Assembly: GCA_964645775.1 (NCBI GenBank)
Contig: CAZYBU010000003.1
Location: forward strand, 62,001 to 126,000
DNA length: 64,000 nt
Reading direction: 5' to 3'
From: CAZYBU01 sp964645775
Lineage (GTDB): Bacteria > Spirochaetota > UBA4802 > UBA5550
Below the pieces are notes generated by a model. The model ran no database searches and had not been told where the DNA came from. It worked only from the letters and a program-made list of their open reading frames with translations. Positions 42,646-52,413 of the stretch are shown here, in pieces (position 1 is the first letter of the stretch; each line of letters begins with the position of its first letter). The translations under genes were made by a program, and so were the position numbers.

Positions 42646-45600
42646 TCACGGTTCGATTATCCGTATGGTCTCTGTCAGGGAATAGACCGCTTCGATATAC
42701 TGGCGGGCCGGCCGGTCCCAGTAGTAGACCGACTTCTCCGCGTTTCTTCTCCCCTTAAGAACGGTCCTGTCATCGTTGTTCTTCATGAACTTCGCCGCCC
42801 GTTCCATGGCATCATAAAAGGAACCTGGCGAAAAGTCTGTAAAGAGAAAACCGTTCCCCTCCACGTCGTCACCCCGGCTGCGAAGTGGAAAGACCGTGTC
42901 GCGAAGACCGCCCGTGGCCCGTGCCACGACAAAGGAACCGGCCGCGAAAGCCTCCAGCTGGGATATGCCTCCCGGTTCGTGCATGGAGGGCATGCCGAAC
43001 AGGTCAGTACCCAGAAGGGGAATGCTCACGTCCTGGAAGCCGAAGATAACGTTGATATTGTCCGGATAGTAACGGGTAAGGAGAGAGAGACCCTGAGCGA
43101 TCTCCTCTCCTCTCTGGTCTCCGGATGAGACAGCCCCTCCAATAATCATCTGATAATTCAGGGTCTTTACCAGTCCCTCTGATGCATCCAGTATGAGCTG
43201 AAACCCCTTCTGCTCTGAAATCCGGTGGATCATGGTAAAGAGTATGACGTCCGGGTCGACCTTCAGTCCTCGGCTGAGCTGTAGCATCAGCTTATGGCTC
43301 AGGCGCACCAGGATTTCCTTCCACTCCAGGTCCTTTATCCTCTGGAGATCATCATACCCTTTCATAATCTCCGGGTAACGTTTCTCGATCACCTTTTTCA
43401 GTTCAGAGTTGCCGCTTATGTGATCCAGTAGACGGGGATACCATTCCTCCACAAAACCACTTGCCCTGAATCTCTCTTCGATCTTTTCCCGAAAATCGCT
43501 GCCTATGGCATTGCTTATACCGATCACATCGTGAAGTATATGTTCAAGGCCGTCGGAGGCGTACTCTATCTGCCGGGCGTAGGAAGGGCTGACCGTGATG
43601 GTCCTGTTGGCAAGACGGATACCGGTAGCCATACAGCTTATCTTGTCCTGCTGAAGAGGATCACAGAAATCTCCCGTCTTCCACATGGGCAGGTTGAAGA
43701 GAGTAAAGAGGTCCCGACCCCTTTCCCATCGGTGGTAGGCGTCGAAATATTGCCAGCCACCGTTATGGATGATATGGAGAAAGGTATTACGCATGAAAAC
43801 CGGATGGTTGCTGTAATACTCATCACCCCTGACTATACCGTTGAAGATACCGGCGTAAGCGTCGTTGGTATAGGTGTAATGAGGTTTAAGATCAAATGTG
43901 AGGATGACTTCGGCCGCGGCCCGGGCGAATGCGATCCTTCGTCTCAGCTTCTCCACGGATGTTATGCCCCAGTAGAGACCGTCAAAGAACTCGTAGTGGT
44001 CCAGCAGGAAGTATCCTACCCCGTCGACCTCGCCGTAATGCACACCCACCTCATACTCGTACTCGTGGATATTGAAGCGAACGTTTTTACCGGTGTATTT
44101 GACATTGTATCTCTTCACCGCGTTCCGGAGTTTCTGTACCGCTTTCTCGTCCCCGTGATGGTAGTAGCCGGTGATGACATAAACTTTCTCGCCCATGCGA
44201 ACCAGTTCCCTGGGAAGTTCGTAAACAACGTTGGCCAGACCGCCGCTCTTGGAGAAGGGCTCCGCCTCGGCCGACATAAAGACCATTGAGCCCCGGCGAT
44301 TGCTCTCAACGAGCATTATGCCCAGGGAGACGATCCGTTCATCCTTCTCCTTCTGGAACTCCGACTGGAACTTTTTGATCAGATCGACGGTAATATAGCC
44401 GTGTTTATATAGATAGAAGACGGCCCGCTTGATGGCCAGCTCCAGGAGAGGACGGTTGTTGATCCAGTAATACTCGACGAGGTATTCCAGCAGGAAATCG
44501 ATGAGTTCCCTGTAATCGTCGCATCGCCTCGCTATCTCCATGAAGGCGAAACTGGACTCGATGGCATCCGTGTCATCAATGGTCGCCAGCCGGGAGAAGG
44601 AATCGGTCAGGAACTCCCGGTAAAATTCCTCCCGGGAAACCCTCTCAAACTTGAGAAGCTTGACCCGGTCGGTGTAGGATACAATGGTGGAGACCCTGGA
44701 GGTCTTCAGCTCCTTTCCGGTGTAGTACGACACTCCCCTGGTCACGGCTGAATAAAGTGGATCCACAAGACGGAAGGAGTCTTCCTCCCCCAGGGGCAGG
44801 CGTGGATTGTCAAACTGCAGGGCCACACTCTGATTATAGTCAGAGAAGTTAAAGGCCCCTACCCAGCAGGTATCTCCGCTGAATTTCATGGAGGCGGCCA
44901 CCATGTTGTTGTTCGACCAGAGGAGATACCCCAGACCGGGGTTGCTTCTGTGAAAAGTGTACCATTCGCCGTAGAAAGACTCGAGACTTCTGTGCGCCGC
45001 GTACTCGAACTGGTTCCAGTTCACATATATGTTGTCAAGATAGACCTTCCATCCTTCACCTTCAGCGCTCCCCTCGTAATCCATGATCACGCTGCTCATG
45101 AATGAAGTGAGACCCACAGCCGCACGAAGACCACGGTGACCGAATGTGTTCAGCGCCCGTCTCTCGTCGTGGTTCCCCAGGATACCCAGAAGAACGGTCC
45201 CTTCCGGCAGGGTGCTGGGATAGTAATTGTCGTAAATGTGATAGATCTCCCGCACATCACTTGTGCCGTGAATAATATTCTCGCATACTTTAAAAAGGGA
45301 GGAGTTATAGGGAATAAGCCCGGTGCGGGCCAGGAACCGCTCATGACCCCAGTAACATTCCGCCAGGTTCACGAAATAGGGCTTATTGTGTTCCCTCAGC
45401 TTTCTCTCCACCCTGAGCATCAGGTAGTAATGAAAAGGCACAGCTATAAGATCGCGGCACGCGGAGTCATAGTAACCGGTGGTAATGAGATGCTCATCCT
45501 CCCGGTCGTTCACGATGATGTTCCCTTCAACCATTTCCTCGTGGCTGCGGGCCCTGTTGTAGACGCGGGGATAGTTATTCTTCTTCATCATGATGGGAAC

Positions 45601-47502
45601 GGCGTGGGCTGAGTCGAAACGGATGCCATCGATGTCGAAGCGGTCGATCAGGGTAAGGATCGACTCCGTCAACCATTCCCATACCTCGAACTGCCTGTAG
45701 TTCAGAAGTTTGCCGTCGTCCCAGGAGCCGTACCGGCCGTCCGTGGATGCCCGGGGCGTGAGATTCCCCTCGTGATTGTAGGTCATGACCGCGTTCTTAT
45801 CCGGCAGATGATCGCTGCTCCTGTTTATATGAGGAACGACATCCACGATTACGCGGATGTCCATGCGATGGGCCTCCTGGACAAGCTCCACGAACTCCTC
45901 TTCTCCTCCCAGGAAAGGTTCGATATCGATAAGACTCATGGGGGAGAAGGGAGAAGGGCTCGTGGCTCCAGGGTCCCAGTCCTGCCGGTTCTGACCTCGT
46001 TTCTGCACGCCCAGCAGATAGAGACTAGTGGCGCGATAACGCTTCCGGATGTCTTCCAGGTGTACCTTGATGTCTGAAAAGCGACCCAGTCGGATGACCT
46101 CCCCGTTCTCGTTGTAGACCAGTCCGGTGTGCCCGTTTCGGTCGTGCCAGTAAATACGGGTGTGCCCGTGTATGTCCGGGAATATCTCCAGGATAATCTC
46201 TCCCTTCAGGTCAGGGAGCACATTGACCCGACCACTGGCGCCGGGAAGGTTCAACCAGGTAGCGTTCTTTTTCTTCTGGCGCATGACAATGAAGTCGTAG
46301 TGCCCGATTCGATCGAAACGGTAGGTGGCCGTCCAGTTACCCGGTTCTTCTCCGGGCCGAAGCGGTATCTCCACCCGGGATATGTCTTTTTCGAGAAAGA
46401 GACCGTTCATCGACTCGTTATTGTAGATGGCAAGGAAGTGATTTCCCTTCTCCTCGCCCAGGTCGAAGGTAAAGGTATATTCCGTTCCGCTGTAGGTATT
46501 GATGAATTTTGTTGCCAGGGGCGCGTCGAATTCCTTCGGGGCAAGGACCCGTTCAAGTATGATATTGGCGTAGTCCCGCACCTCATGAATGTCATGTCCG
46601 GATGCCGATACAAGGAGGCGAACCACCTCCCGCAGGGAGTCCTGATCCGCACTCCTCTTATATCTGCGGGCCAGGCGTTCCAGGCCCTTGACCGCTTTCA
46701 TACAGCGGGCATAGTCGAAATTCAGCTCGTCTCCTCTGCCTCTCGCGTCCAGTTCCCTTAGTATGTTTTGCCGCTGGTTCTCCTTAAAAGGGGCCGGTTT
46801 CTTCCAGGGGACTGTTTCTTCCTCCTCCACTTCAAAGCGGCGGGATATGGCCACCACTTCGTCCAGGAGATAGGTCAGGGCCTTGGAGACGTCCGGGGTC
46901 TGTATCTCGTCATGAATGTAACCTGTCTCAACGGCCCGTTCCTCAATAGCCAGGAGTTGAACAAATGCCTGGAAAAGCTCGTCCCGGCCCAGCTTCCTGT
47001 GGGCCGCCACGGCGTCGAAGGTCTTCAGGCCGAGATAGATGGTCGGTATCTCGGTCCATTCAGGACCGGCTCCGATATGGGCCAGGACAGTGGACGCCTC
47101 GGACCTGTGGGTAATGGTGGGACGGCCCGGGAGTTCCTTTATGATAACAAAGCGCCGGGAGACGACACTGGGAAGTTCCACCCGGGCCGCGGCCTGGTAA
47201 AGGAGGCTCACGGCAATCACCAGCCGGGCCGTGAGCCGGTTGTCCTGCATCAGGCGGTCCCGGATGACCTGGTCGTCCCCTGCCAGCCGGTCGATGACAC
47301 TGTTTCTCTGGTCGAAATAGTGTTCCCGGTAAAGTTCCGGCGGGTCCCCCTCACGCAACCGCTCCACCACGTCGCTGTCCAGGTAGATCTCGTAGGCCCT
47401 CATTTCATTAAAGGCCCTGCTGATCTCCCTGTTTACAACGGAATCGGAGAGATAGGGTTCATCGTCCACTCGAAATCGGCTGAGACTCTTATTGGCAATC
47501 AT
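42646..47502 (-). CDS. Fused GH13 alpha-amylase-like / GT5 glycogen synthase
   Basis: This 1618-residue protein joins three parts. Residues 1-330 are an unknown helical domain. Residues 335-430 form a beta-sandwich (TFTFDLGEEKGNHFLAIYNN), followed by a GH13 amylase barrel from about 470: nucleophile Asp near residue 627 (GIRFDSAH), probable acid/base Glu near 712 (NLAECYW) and NHD near 777. Residues 1070-1618 are a GT5 glycogen synthase: SAEAEPFSKSGGLANVVYEL (ADP-glucose-binding KxGGL form) near 1084 and the E-x7-E motif near 1509 (HEPGGISQLEAF). It should use ADP-glucose to extend alpha-glucan chains, with the GH13 part trimming or transferring. Its ATG overlaps the stop of the AAA+ gene by 4 bases. 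Confidence 0.93.
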   Translation of the reverse strand: MIANKSLSRFRVDDEPYLSDSVVNREISRAFNEMRAYEIYLDSDVVERLREGDPPELYREHYFDQRNSVIDRLAGDDQVIRDRLMQDNRLTARLVIAVSLLYQAAARVELPSVVSRRFVIIKELPGRPTITHRSEASTVLAHIGAGPEWTEIPTIYLGLKTFDAVAAHRKLGRDELFQAFVQLLAIEERAVETGYIHDEIQTPDVSKALTYLLDEVVAISRRFEVEEEETVPWKKPAPFKENQRQNILRELDARGRGDELNFDYARCMKAVKGLERLARRYKRSADQDSLREVVRLLVSASGHDIHEVRDYANIILERVLAPKEFDAPLATKFINTYSGTEYTFTFDLGEEKGNHFLAIYNNESMNGLFLEKDISRVEIPLRPGEEPGNWTATYRFDRIGHYDFIVMRQKKKNATWLNLPGASGRVNVLPDLKGEIILEIFPDIHGHTRIYWHDRNGHTGLVYNENGEVIRLGRFSDIKVHLEDIRKRYRATSLYLLGVQKRGQNRQDWDPGATSPSPFSPMSLIDIEPFLGGEEEFVELVQEAHRMDIRVIVDVVPHINRSSDHLPDKNAVMTYNHEGNLTPRASTDGRYGSWDDGKLLNYRQFEVWEWLTESILTLIDRFDIDGIRFDSAHAVPIMMKKNNYPRVYNRARSHEEMVEGNIIVNDREDEHLITTGYYDSACRDLIAVPFHYYLMLRVERKLREHNKPYFVNLAECYWGHERFLARTGLIPYNSSLFKVCENIIHGTSDVREIYHIYDNYYPSTLPEGTVLLGILGNHDERRALNTFGHRGLRAAVGLTSFMSSVIMDYEGSAEGEGWKVYLDNIYVNWNQFEYAAHRSLESFYGEWYTFHRSNPGLGYLLWSNNNMVAASMKFSGDTCWVGAFNFSDYNQSVALQFDNPRLPLGEEDSFRLVDPLYSAVTRGVSYYTGKELKTSRVSTIVSYTDRVKLLKFERVSREEFYREFLTDSFSRLATIDDTDAIESSFAFMEIARRCDDYRELIDFLLEYLVEYYWINNRPLLELAIKRAVFYLYKHGYITVDLIKKFQSEFQKEKDERIVSLGIMLVESNRRGSMVFMSAEAEPFSKSGGLANVVYELPRELVRMGEKVYVITGYYHHGDEKAVQKLRNAVKRYNVKYTGKNVRFNIHEYEYEVGVHYGEVDGVGYFLLDHYEFFDGLYWGITSVEKLRRRIAFARAAAEVILTFDLKPHYTYTNDAYAGIFNGIVRGDEYYSNHPVFMRNTFLHIIHNGGWQYFDAYHRWERGRDLFTLFNLPMWKTGDFCDPLQQDKISCMATGIRLANRTITVSPSYARQIEYASDGLEHILHDVIGISNAIGSDFREKIEERFRASGFVEEWYPRLLDHISGNSELKKVIEKRYPEIMKGYDDLQRIKDLEWKEILVRLSHKLMLQLSRGLKVDPDVILFTMIHRISEQKGFQLILDASEGLVKTLNYQMIIGGAVSSGDQRGEEIAQGLSLLTRYYPDNINVIFGFQDVSIPLLGTDLFGMPSMHEPGGISQLEAFAAGSFVVARATGGLRDTVFPLRSRGDDVEGNGFLFTDFSPGSFYDAMERAAKFMKNNDDRTVLKGRRNAEKSVYYWDRPARQYIEAVYSLTETIRIIEP

Positions 47503-48785
47503 AATTCATCCTGTTCCGGGAGAGAGGCTACCTGTTCTCTTTTCCACAGGCGAATGGCCTGTTTATAGTATTCAAAGGGGGGAGCCTCAACTTCCATCTT
47601 TTTAATAATAAGGCGTCGGGTCCAGCGACGTTCCGCCATCTCGCAAATGTCCTTTATCGTCCTTCCTGAGAGACCGTCGGAACGTTCGCCCAGGACCTGG
47701 CAATCCTCTTCCGTCAGGTGCCGGGCATAACCGGAGAATATGGCCGCGCGCTCTTCCTTCTCCGGTAAAGGGAAAAATATCGTCTGGTCAAACCGGTTGA
47801 GAAGCGCCGGATCCAGGTCCATCCGCCGGTTCGTGGCCCCGATGGTAAGGGTATTCAGCGCGGCCTCCATGCCGTCCAGTTTGCGCAGCAGAACCGAAAG
47901 GACTCGCCGGGTGGCTTCGAAGAGATTCTGGTCACGGGAACCGGCCAGGGAATCGATCTCGTCGAGAAAAATAATGGCACCTCCCATCTCTTCGCAGGCA
48001 TCGAATATCATAGCCAGGTTCTGGGAGGACTGCCCGTACCATTTCGACATGATCGATTCCACGGGCACGTAGACAAGAGGGACATTCACCTCACCGGCCA
48101 GTATGCGGGCCACGGTGGTTTTGCCCACGCCGGGCGGTCCCTCAAAGAGAAGGGCCCGGGGACGGTTCGACTCAAAGACTTTCCGGGTTATTTTCGCGAC
48201 AGAGTCATATATCTCAGGATTCTTAAGAGGCAGGATGATCGATTCCCGCATCTTCCGTTTAACGTCCTCGTAGCCGGCGATATAATCCCATCCCAGGGAC
48301 CGGTCAGAAATCATGACCGTGGAACCGAGACGGGCCAGCCTGGATGCGGGATCGCTTCCGCCGGCGCCCAGGGCCTGAACCAGGAGGGCGGCGACACAGC
48401 TGGTCTCATCCTGTGTGAGCTGACCCTTCTTACTTATCTCCAGGCGGGAGTTGACAAGGCGGAAAAAGTCGATACGGATGTTTCCCAGTATGTCTTCGGT
48501 GTTGTAGAGGTTCCGGTTCAGTGCCTGGAAACCGTAGTGACCATCCTCGAAAGCGGTTACGCGGACGTTCTCGATATGACGCTTTATGATACCTGCGTAA
48601 ACAAAGAGGGACTCTTCCGTCAGTTCGGGCAGACCGAAGGTAACCCGGGTCTCCCCCTGTTCGAAGGCGATACGGGGAAGGAGGGACTCTTCCAGGGACT
48701 GCTTCCCGGAGATGACACGGGCAATCTCCCGGTCGATCTGTTCCTTCATCCTGTCAAAGGGAAGAGTGGTTTCCGTATCAGTCAT
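47499..48785 (-). CDS. AAA+ ATPase coupled to the glycogen synthase fusion
   Basis: Walker A is LFEGPPGVGKTTVARILAG near residue 212, Walker B is AIIFLDEID near residue 272, and sensor 1 is TIGATNR near residue 317. It has a single AAA domain with an N-terminal domain of about 150 residues (FGLPELTEESLFVYAGIIKRH and others) that I do not recognise. A C-terminal helical lid (DGLSGRTIKDICEMAERRW) follows. The order of motifs is that of AAA proteins related to VPS4/spastin/ClpX-like unfoldases. The gene precedes and overlaps the glycogen synthase gene, suggesting that the ATPase acts on it. Confidence 0.85.
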   Translation of the reverse strand: MTDTETTLPFDRMKEQIDREIARVISGKQSLEESLLPRIAFEQGETRVTFGLPELTEESLFVYAGIIKRHIENVRVTAFEDGHYGFQALNRNLYNTEDILGNIRIDFFRLVNSRLEISKKGQLTQDETSCVAALLVQALGAGGSDPASRLARLGSTVMISDRSLGWDYIAGYEDVKRKMRESIILPLKNPEIYDSVAKITRKVFESNRPRALLFEGPPGVGKTTVARILAGEVNVPLVYVPVESIMSKWYGQSSQNLAMIFDACEEMGGAIIFLDEIDSLAGSRDQNLFEATRRVLSVLLRKLDGMEAALNTLTIGATNRRMDLDPALLNRFDQTIFFPLPEKEERAAIFSGYARHLTEEDCQVLGERSDGLSGRTIKDICEMAERRWTRRLIIKKMEVEAPPFEYYKQAIRLWKREQVASLPEQDEL

Positions 48786-48803
48786 TCACGACACTCGCAA
48801 TCA

Positions 48804-49421
48804 TTAATTACTATCATCTTTACCCTCTGATGTAAAATCTATTTTAAGAAGGCGTCTCGATTTTTCCAGCTTTTCGCTGTAGTCCCTGTTCCATTCCAGC
48901 TCCATGATCACAAGATAAACGGAATCACCCCTGTATTCATCCACCGGAATGGTCGTTCCCTTATCCGTGAAAACAAACCGTTTGATTTCCCGTTCGCAGA
49001 CCAGTTTTCCAAAATTCCGGGATACACTGGTGAACCTGTGTTCCTCCTCGCTTGTGAAGAACCAGTAGTTCGGCTCATCGGGCGCAAAGACAAGGGCCGA
49101 CTCCGGATTTTGGGCCCCCTCAAGAGTTCCGCTGCCGGAAAAGCCGGGGATGTCTCCCACCCACTTGCCTTCCGCCGCGGCACGGTAGGAGGTATCCTCC
49201 ATACAGGCATGAACATAAACGGAGAAGGGACCCCGTGCCGTAAATACGAGGGAGAAGGGGGCCTTTTCAAGGGTAACGGTCCCAACCGCTCCCCGGACAC
49301 TCTTCTCTCCCTGTCTCACGGAGACATCCAGGAGGAATGGCCCATCCTGCCGCATGACCCCTCCCCCGCAGGAAAGGACCAGTAAAAGGAGAAGCGAAAC
49401 CTGGGAAATCCTCCGCCTCAT
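48804..49421 (-). CDS. Lipoprotein of unknown function coupled to queF
   Basis: The signal peptide ends in a lipobox (LLLLLVLSC, then GGGVMRQDG), giving a mature lipoprotein of about 190 residues. The body has many beta strands (VRQGEKSVRGAVGTVTLEKAPFSLVFTARGPFSVYVHACM) and no family I know. The ATG at 49421 overlaps the queF stop in ATGA, so it is translated with queF. A role in queuosine synthesis is unlikely for an exported protein. Confidence 0.7.
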   Translation of the reverse strand: MRRRISQVSLLLLLVLSCGGGVMRQDGPFLLDVSVRQGEKSVRGAVGTVTLEKAPFSLVFTARGPFSVYVHACMEDTSYRAAAEGKWVGDIPGFSGSGTLEGAQNPESALVFAPDEPNYWFFTSEEEHRFTSVSRNFGKLVCEREIKRFVFTDKGTTIPVDEYRGDSVYLVIMELEWNRDYSEKLEKSRRLLKIDFTSEGKDDSN

Positions 49422-49864
49422 TGAACCCCACCGCCTCCGGGGTAGAAATCGGTATCCTGCCCTTCTGCAACAGAAGTATCGATAAAGCAACGGGCGTCAA
49501 TACCGCCCCGGGTGTTGTAGACGGTTTCAACGCTCAGGTATTTCGGCTCGAGAAGCCGGACCAGGTCTGTGTAGATACGGTTCGTGGCCGCCTCCTGGTA
49601 GATACCGACGTTCCGGAAAGAGACGAAGTAGTACTTCAGAGACTTGAGTTCGACGATCTTTCCTTCCGGAATATAGGTAATGGCGACCCTGCCCAGGTCG
49701 GGCAGCCCGGAGAAGGGACAAACCGCGCTGAACTCATCGGTCTCACAGCTGATCTCCTGGGGAAGACCGTCGTACTCCAGGGTCTCAAGAAAGTCGGCCC
49801 GAATGGCCTCCTCGTTCTCGAAGGTAAAAATTCTGCCCTCGCCTTCAGGCATCATGAACTCCAT
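49418..49864 (-). CDS. queF: NADPH-dependent preQ0 reductase
   Basis: QueF reduces the nitrile of 7-cyano-7-deazaguanine to preQ1 in queuosine synthesis. The tunnel-fold signature is DEFSAVCPFSGLPDLG, whose Cys forms the covalent thioimide, and ELKSLKYYFVSFRNVGIYQEAATNRI (the EL-K-SLK-Y motif). At 148 residues it is the short type. In-frame ATGs at 49855 and 49852 have GGAG upstream and could be the true start. No preQ1 riboswitch is seen upstream. Confidence 0.95.
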   Translation of the reverse strand: MEFMMPEGEGRIFTFENEEAIRADFLETLEYDGLPQEISCETDEFSAVCPFSGLPDLGRVAITYIPEGKIVELKSLKYYFVSFRNVGIYQEAATNRIYTDLVRLLEPKYLSVETVYNTRGGIDARCFIDTSVAEGQDTDFYPGGGGVQ

Positions 49865-50064
49865 ACAGGGATTTAAAAGGCCCGAACAGGACCTCTGTTT
49901 ATATGCTACGGAGTGGCAGCAGGATGGTCAAGCATAAAGAGAATATTCAGCACGGAAGAAGAAATTCCCGGGAAACACAGGTTTGTGAATTGACAGACAC
50001 CCTTATCCGGGGTCAGATATTACTTTCAGGAAAGGAGGTTCTCCTTCTTTCCCCGGAGAGGAAG

Positions 50065-51582
50065 ATGAAATACTTTCTGATCATAGTGGCGACCATTATC
50101 GGATACGAGATTATCCGGGCTCTCTTCCTGGGATTGATCAGGAAACGCCTTATCCGTTCAACCAGCCGCTATATTGAATCCAACCGGATACGCCTGGACC
50201 GATATAAATTCATGAACCGGCTCATGGTCAAACATGAACTGCTGAATAACCCGGAAGTCCATCAGGGAATCATTAACCACGCCCGGGATCAGGGTATGCC
50301 GGTCCAGGAAGTCCAGGAACAGGTTGAGGAGTACATCGATGAAATCGTCCCCTTTTTCAACCTTCTCTCGTACTACAAGCTCGGGTACTGGGTGGCCAAC
50401 CTCTTCCTGAACATGATCTACGAGGTGGTCATCGACCGGGAAAACGCCGAGAAGCTGAAGGGCATCCCCTCTGACAGCATCGTGGTTTTTATCATGAACC
50501 ACAGGAGCAACATCGACTATATCCTGGTGGCCTATATGCTTGCCAGGCAGATCTCCCTCAGTTACGCGGTGGGAGAATGGGCCCGAGTCTGGCCCCTGGA
50601 ATATATTTTCAAATCATTCGGAGCCTACTTCATTCGCAGAAAGTACAGGGAGAAACTGTACCACCTTGTTCTCGAGAAGTACGTCCAGCACATAAGCATC
50701 CAGGGAATCACCCAGGGGATCTTCATCGAGGGGGGCCTGAGCCGTAACGGCCGTTTCAGGGGAGTGAAAATCGGCATCCTGGATTATATCATCGGCATAC
50801 GGAAGAACCCTGATTTCAAACGTGAACTGGTCTTCGTACCTGCCAGCATCAACTATGACTGGGTCCTGGAGGACAATATCCTTGTCCGCGAGTGGAAGGA
50901 AGGAAAGAAGAAGAAGAGAGGTTTCGGGCAAAACATAATCTCACTGACGCGTCTTGTTGTCCGAACACCGGTTTTGCTGGGCATAAACACCCTGCGACTT
51001 ATGACGCGCCGCCTCAAGGAGCACGGAACGGCAAGCGTCAGTTTCGGTGATCCGGTCTTCCTCTCCGAGCTTCTGAAAAAGGAGAAAGAAGACATCTTCT
51101 CCCTGGAGCGGCATGAAAGACTCTCCCGCGTCAATCATTACGCGGAGAGACTCCTTGACCGGATCGGCGAAGTGATGCCGGTCACGCCCCTCTGCCTGTC
51201 GGCCCACTCCGCTCTCGCCCTGGAGAAGAAACACTTCACCCGGGACGAGCTCTTCGCCCGGATGGCCCGTGACGCCCACTACCTGAAAGATCAGGGATGC
51301 AGGCTTGTCCGGGGCAGGGCCTTCGAGGCGAGCCGTCGCAGTTACGAAAAGCTTAACCGGGAACGCGCGTCCCGCCAGAAAGAGCTGGTGGCCTTCGAAG
51401 AAAACTATTTGGAATCGGAAGAGGCCCGTGAATCTCTCCGATTCGCCCTGGAGCTTATGAGAAAACGGAATATGATTCGTGGACCGAAAAACAATCTGAG
51501 AATCGTGGAGAAGAACAGGCTTCTTCTGGAATATTACGCCAACAGCCTGGCTCATTTCTTTGACCGTAAGGAACAAACGTGA
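50065..51582 (+). CDS. PlsB-like glycerol-3-phosphate acyltransferase
   Basis: The protein has an N-terminal membrane segment (YFLIIVATIIGYEIIRALFLG). Acyltransferase blocks are MNHRSNIDYILVAYML (NHxxxxD), SFGAYFIRRKYREKLYHLVL (FIRR) and FIEGGLSRNGRFRGVKIGIL (the EGGRSR-type block), in PlsB rather than PlsC form. It should acylate glycerol-3-phosphate or another acceptor at the inner membrane, the first step of phospholipid synthesis. Residues after 330 form a helical tail of unknown role. The start is ATG 50065 with GGAGAGGAAG upstream. It overlaps the hydrolase gene by 4 bases (GTGA). Confidence 0.88.
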   Translation: MKYFLIIVATIIGYEIIRALFLGLIRKRLIRSTSRYIESNRIRLDRYKFMNRLMVKHELLNNPEVHQGIINHARDQGMPVQEVQEQVEEYIDEIVPFFNLLSYYKLGYWVANLFLNMIYEVVIDRENAEKLKGIPSDSIVVFIMNHRSNIDYILVAYMLARQISLSYAVGEWARVWPLEYIFKSFGAYFIRRKYREKLYHLVLEKYVQHISIQGITQGIFIEGGLSRNGRFRGVKIGILDYIIGIRKNPDFKRELVFVPASINYDWVLEDNILVREWKEGKKKKRGFGQNIISLTRLVVRTPVLLGINTLRLMTRRLKEHGTASVSFGDPVFLSELLKKEKEDIFSLERHERLSRVNHYAERLLDRIGEVMPVTPLCLSAHSALALEKKHFTRDELFARMARDAHYLKDQGCRLVRGRAFEASRRSYEKLNRERASRQKELVAFEENYLESEEARESLRFALELMRKRNMIRGPKNNLRIVEKNRLLLEYYANSLAHFFDRKEQT

Positions 51583-52334
51583 AAATATACAGAACGACCC
51601 GCTCCCTGGCCCACCGGGCCTTTCTTTTCATGAAGTACACTCTGCGGCCCTCCCTGCGGAAGAAACCCCCTTCAGAGGAGCGGAAGGGAGAGGTGGTCTT
51701 TCTGCTGCACGGAATACTCCGGAGAGCCGGAGCCATGCGGCCCATAGAGGATTCTCTGCGAAAGAAGGGATATCGGGTTGTCAACTTCGGATACAGGAGC
51801 CGTTCAGAATCTATCGGGGACATCGCCGATTCCCTGGCCGACCGTGTTAAGAGACTCATGGAAGAGGAACCGGTCACCGGCATCAGCTTCGTGACCCACA
51901 GCATGGGCTCCATCGTAGTCCGGTACTGCCTGGCCCATTACCGGGAAATCCCCGTTAAACGCTTTATCATGATCGCCCCGCCCAACCGGGGGTCCATCAT
52001 GGCGTCCTATCTGAAACGATGGCTTCCCTACCGGCTGATCCTGGGACGGGCCGTTGAAGAACTGGCCCGGTCATCAGAGTCCCTGGTGAGCCGCCTTCCG
52101 GAACCGAGAGGAGAGTTCGGCGTTATTGCTGGCGGCACGGGCGCCTCCACGGGAATGAATCCCTTCATCCCGGGAGACGATGACGGGACGGTAAGCGTTG
52201 AGGAGACACGCCTTTCGGGAATGACCGATTTCATCCAGGTCCGGGGACAGCACTCAACCCTCCTCTTCCAGAGACGGGTTATAGCCAATGTTTTCTCTTT
52301 TCTGGAGGATGGGAGATTTCTTCATGATAATTGA
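51579..52334 (+). CDS. Alpha/beta hydrolase, lipase-like
   Basis: The oxyanion strand is VVFLLHGILRR near residue 35. The nucleophile elbow is THSMGS (GxSxG-type, Ser near residue 109), with a His near the end (QHSTLL) and Asp in DDDGTVS. The topology (GILRR... VTHSMGSIVVRYCL...PPNRGS) resembles palmitoyl-thioesterase/PGAP1-like lipases. The substrate is unknown. A GTG start overlaps the acyltransferase stop in GTGA, so the two are co-translated. The acyltransferase and hydrolase may remodel the same lipids. Confidence 0.88.
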   Translation: MKIYRTTRSLAHRAFLFMKYTLRPSLRKKPPSEERKGEVVFLLHGILRRAGAMRPIEDSLRKKGYRVVNFGYRSRSESIGDIADSLADRVKRLMEEEPVTGISFVTHSMGSIVVRYCLAHYREIPVKRFIMIAPPNRGSIMASYLKRWLPYRLILGRAVEELARSSESLVSRLPEPRGEFGVIAGGTGASTGMNPFIPGDDDGTVSVEETRLSGMTDFIQVRGQHSTLLFQRRVIANVFSFLEDGRFLHDN

Positions 52335-52413
52335 ATGTTCCAAAATGTATTTGCAGATTTACCTGTAGATGGGAACCTTGCCTCCAGTAATCCAGAGGGG
52401 GACCCGCAGCGTC

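Noticed and set aside
49865..49920. preQ1 riboswitch before queF
   Set aside because: The leader contains an ACAGAGG...CCCTGT pairing but not the conserved preQ1-I or II core.
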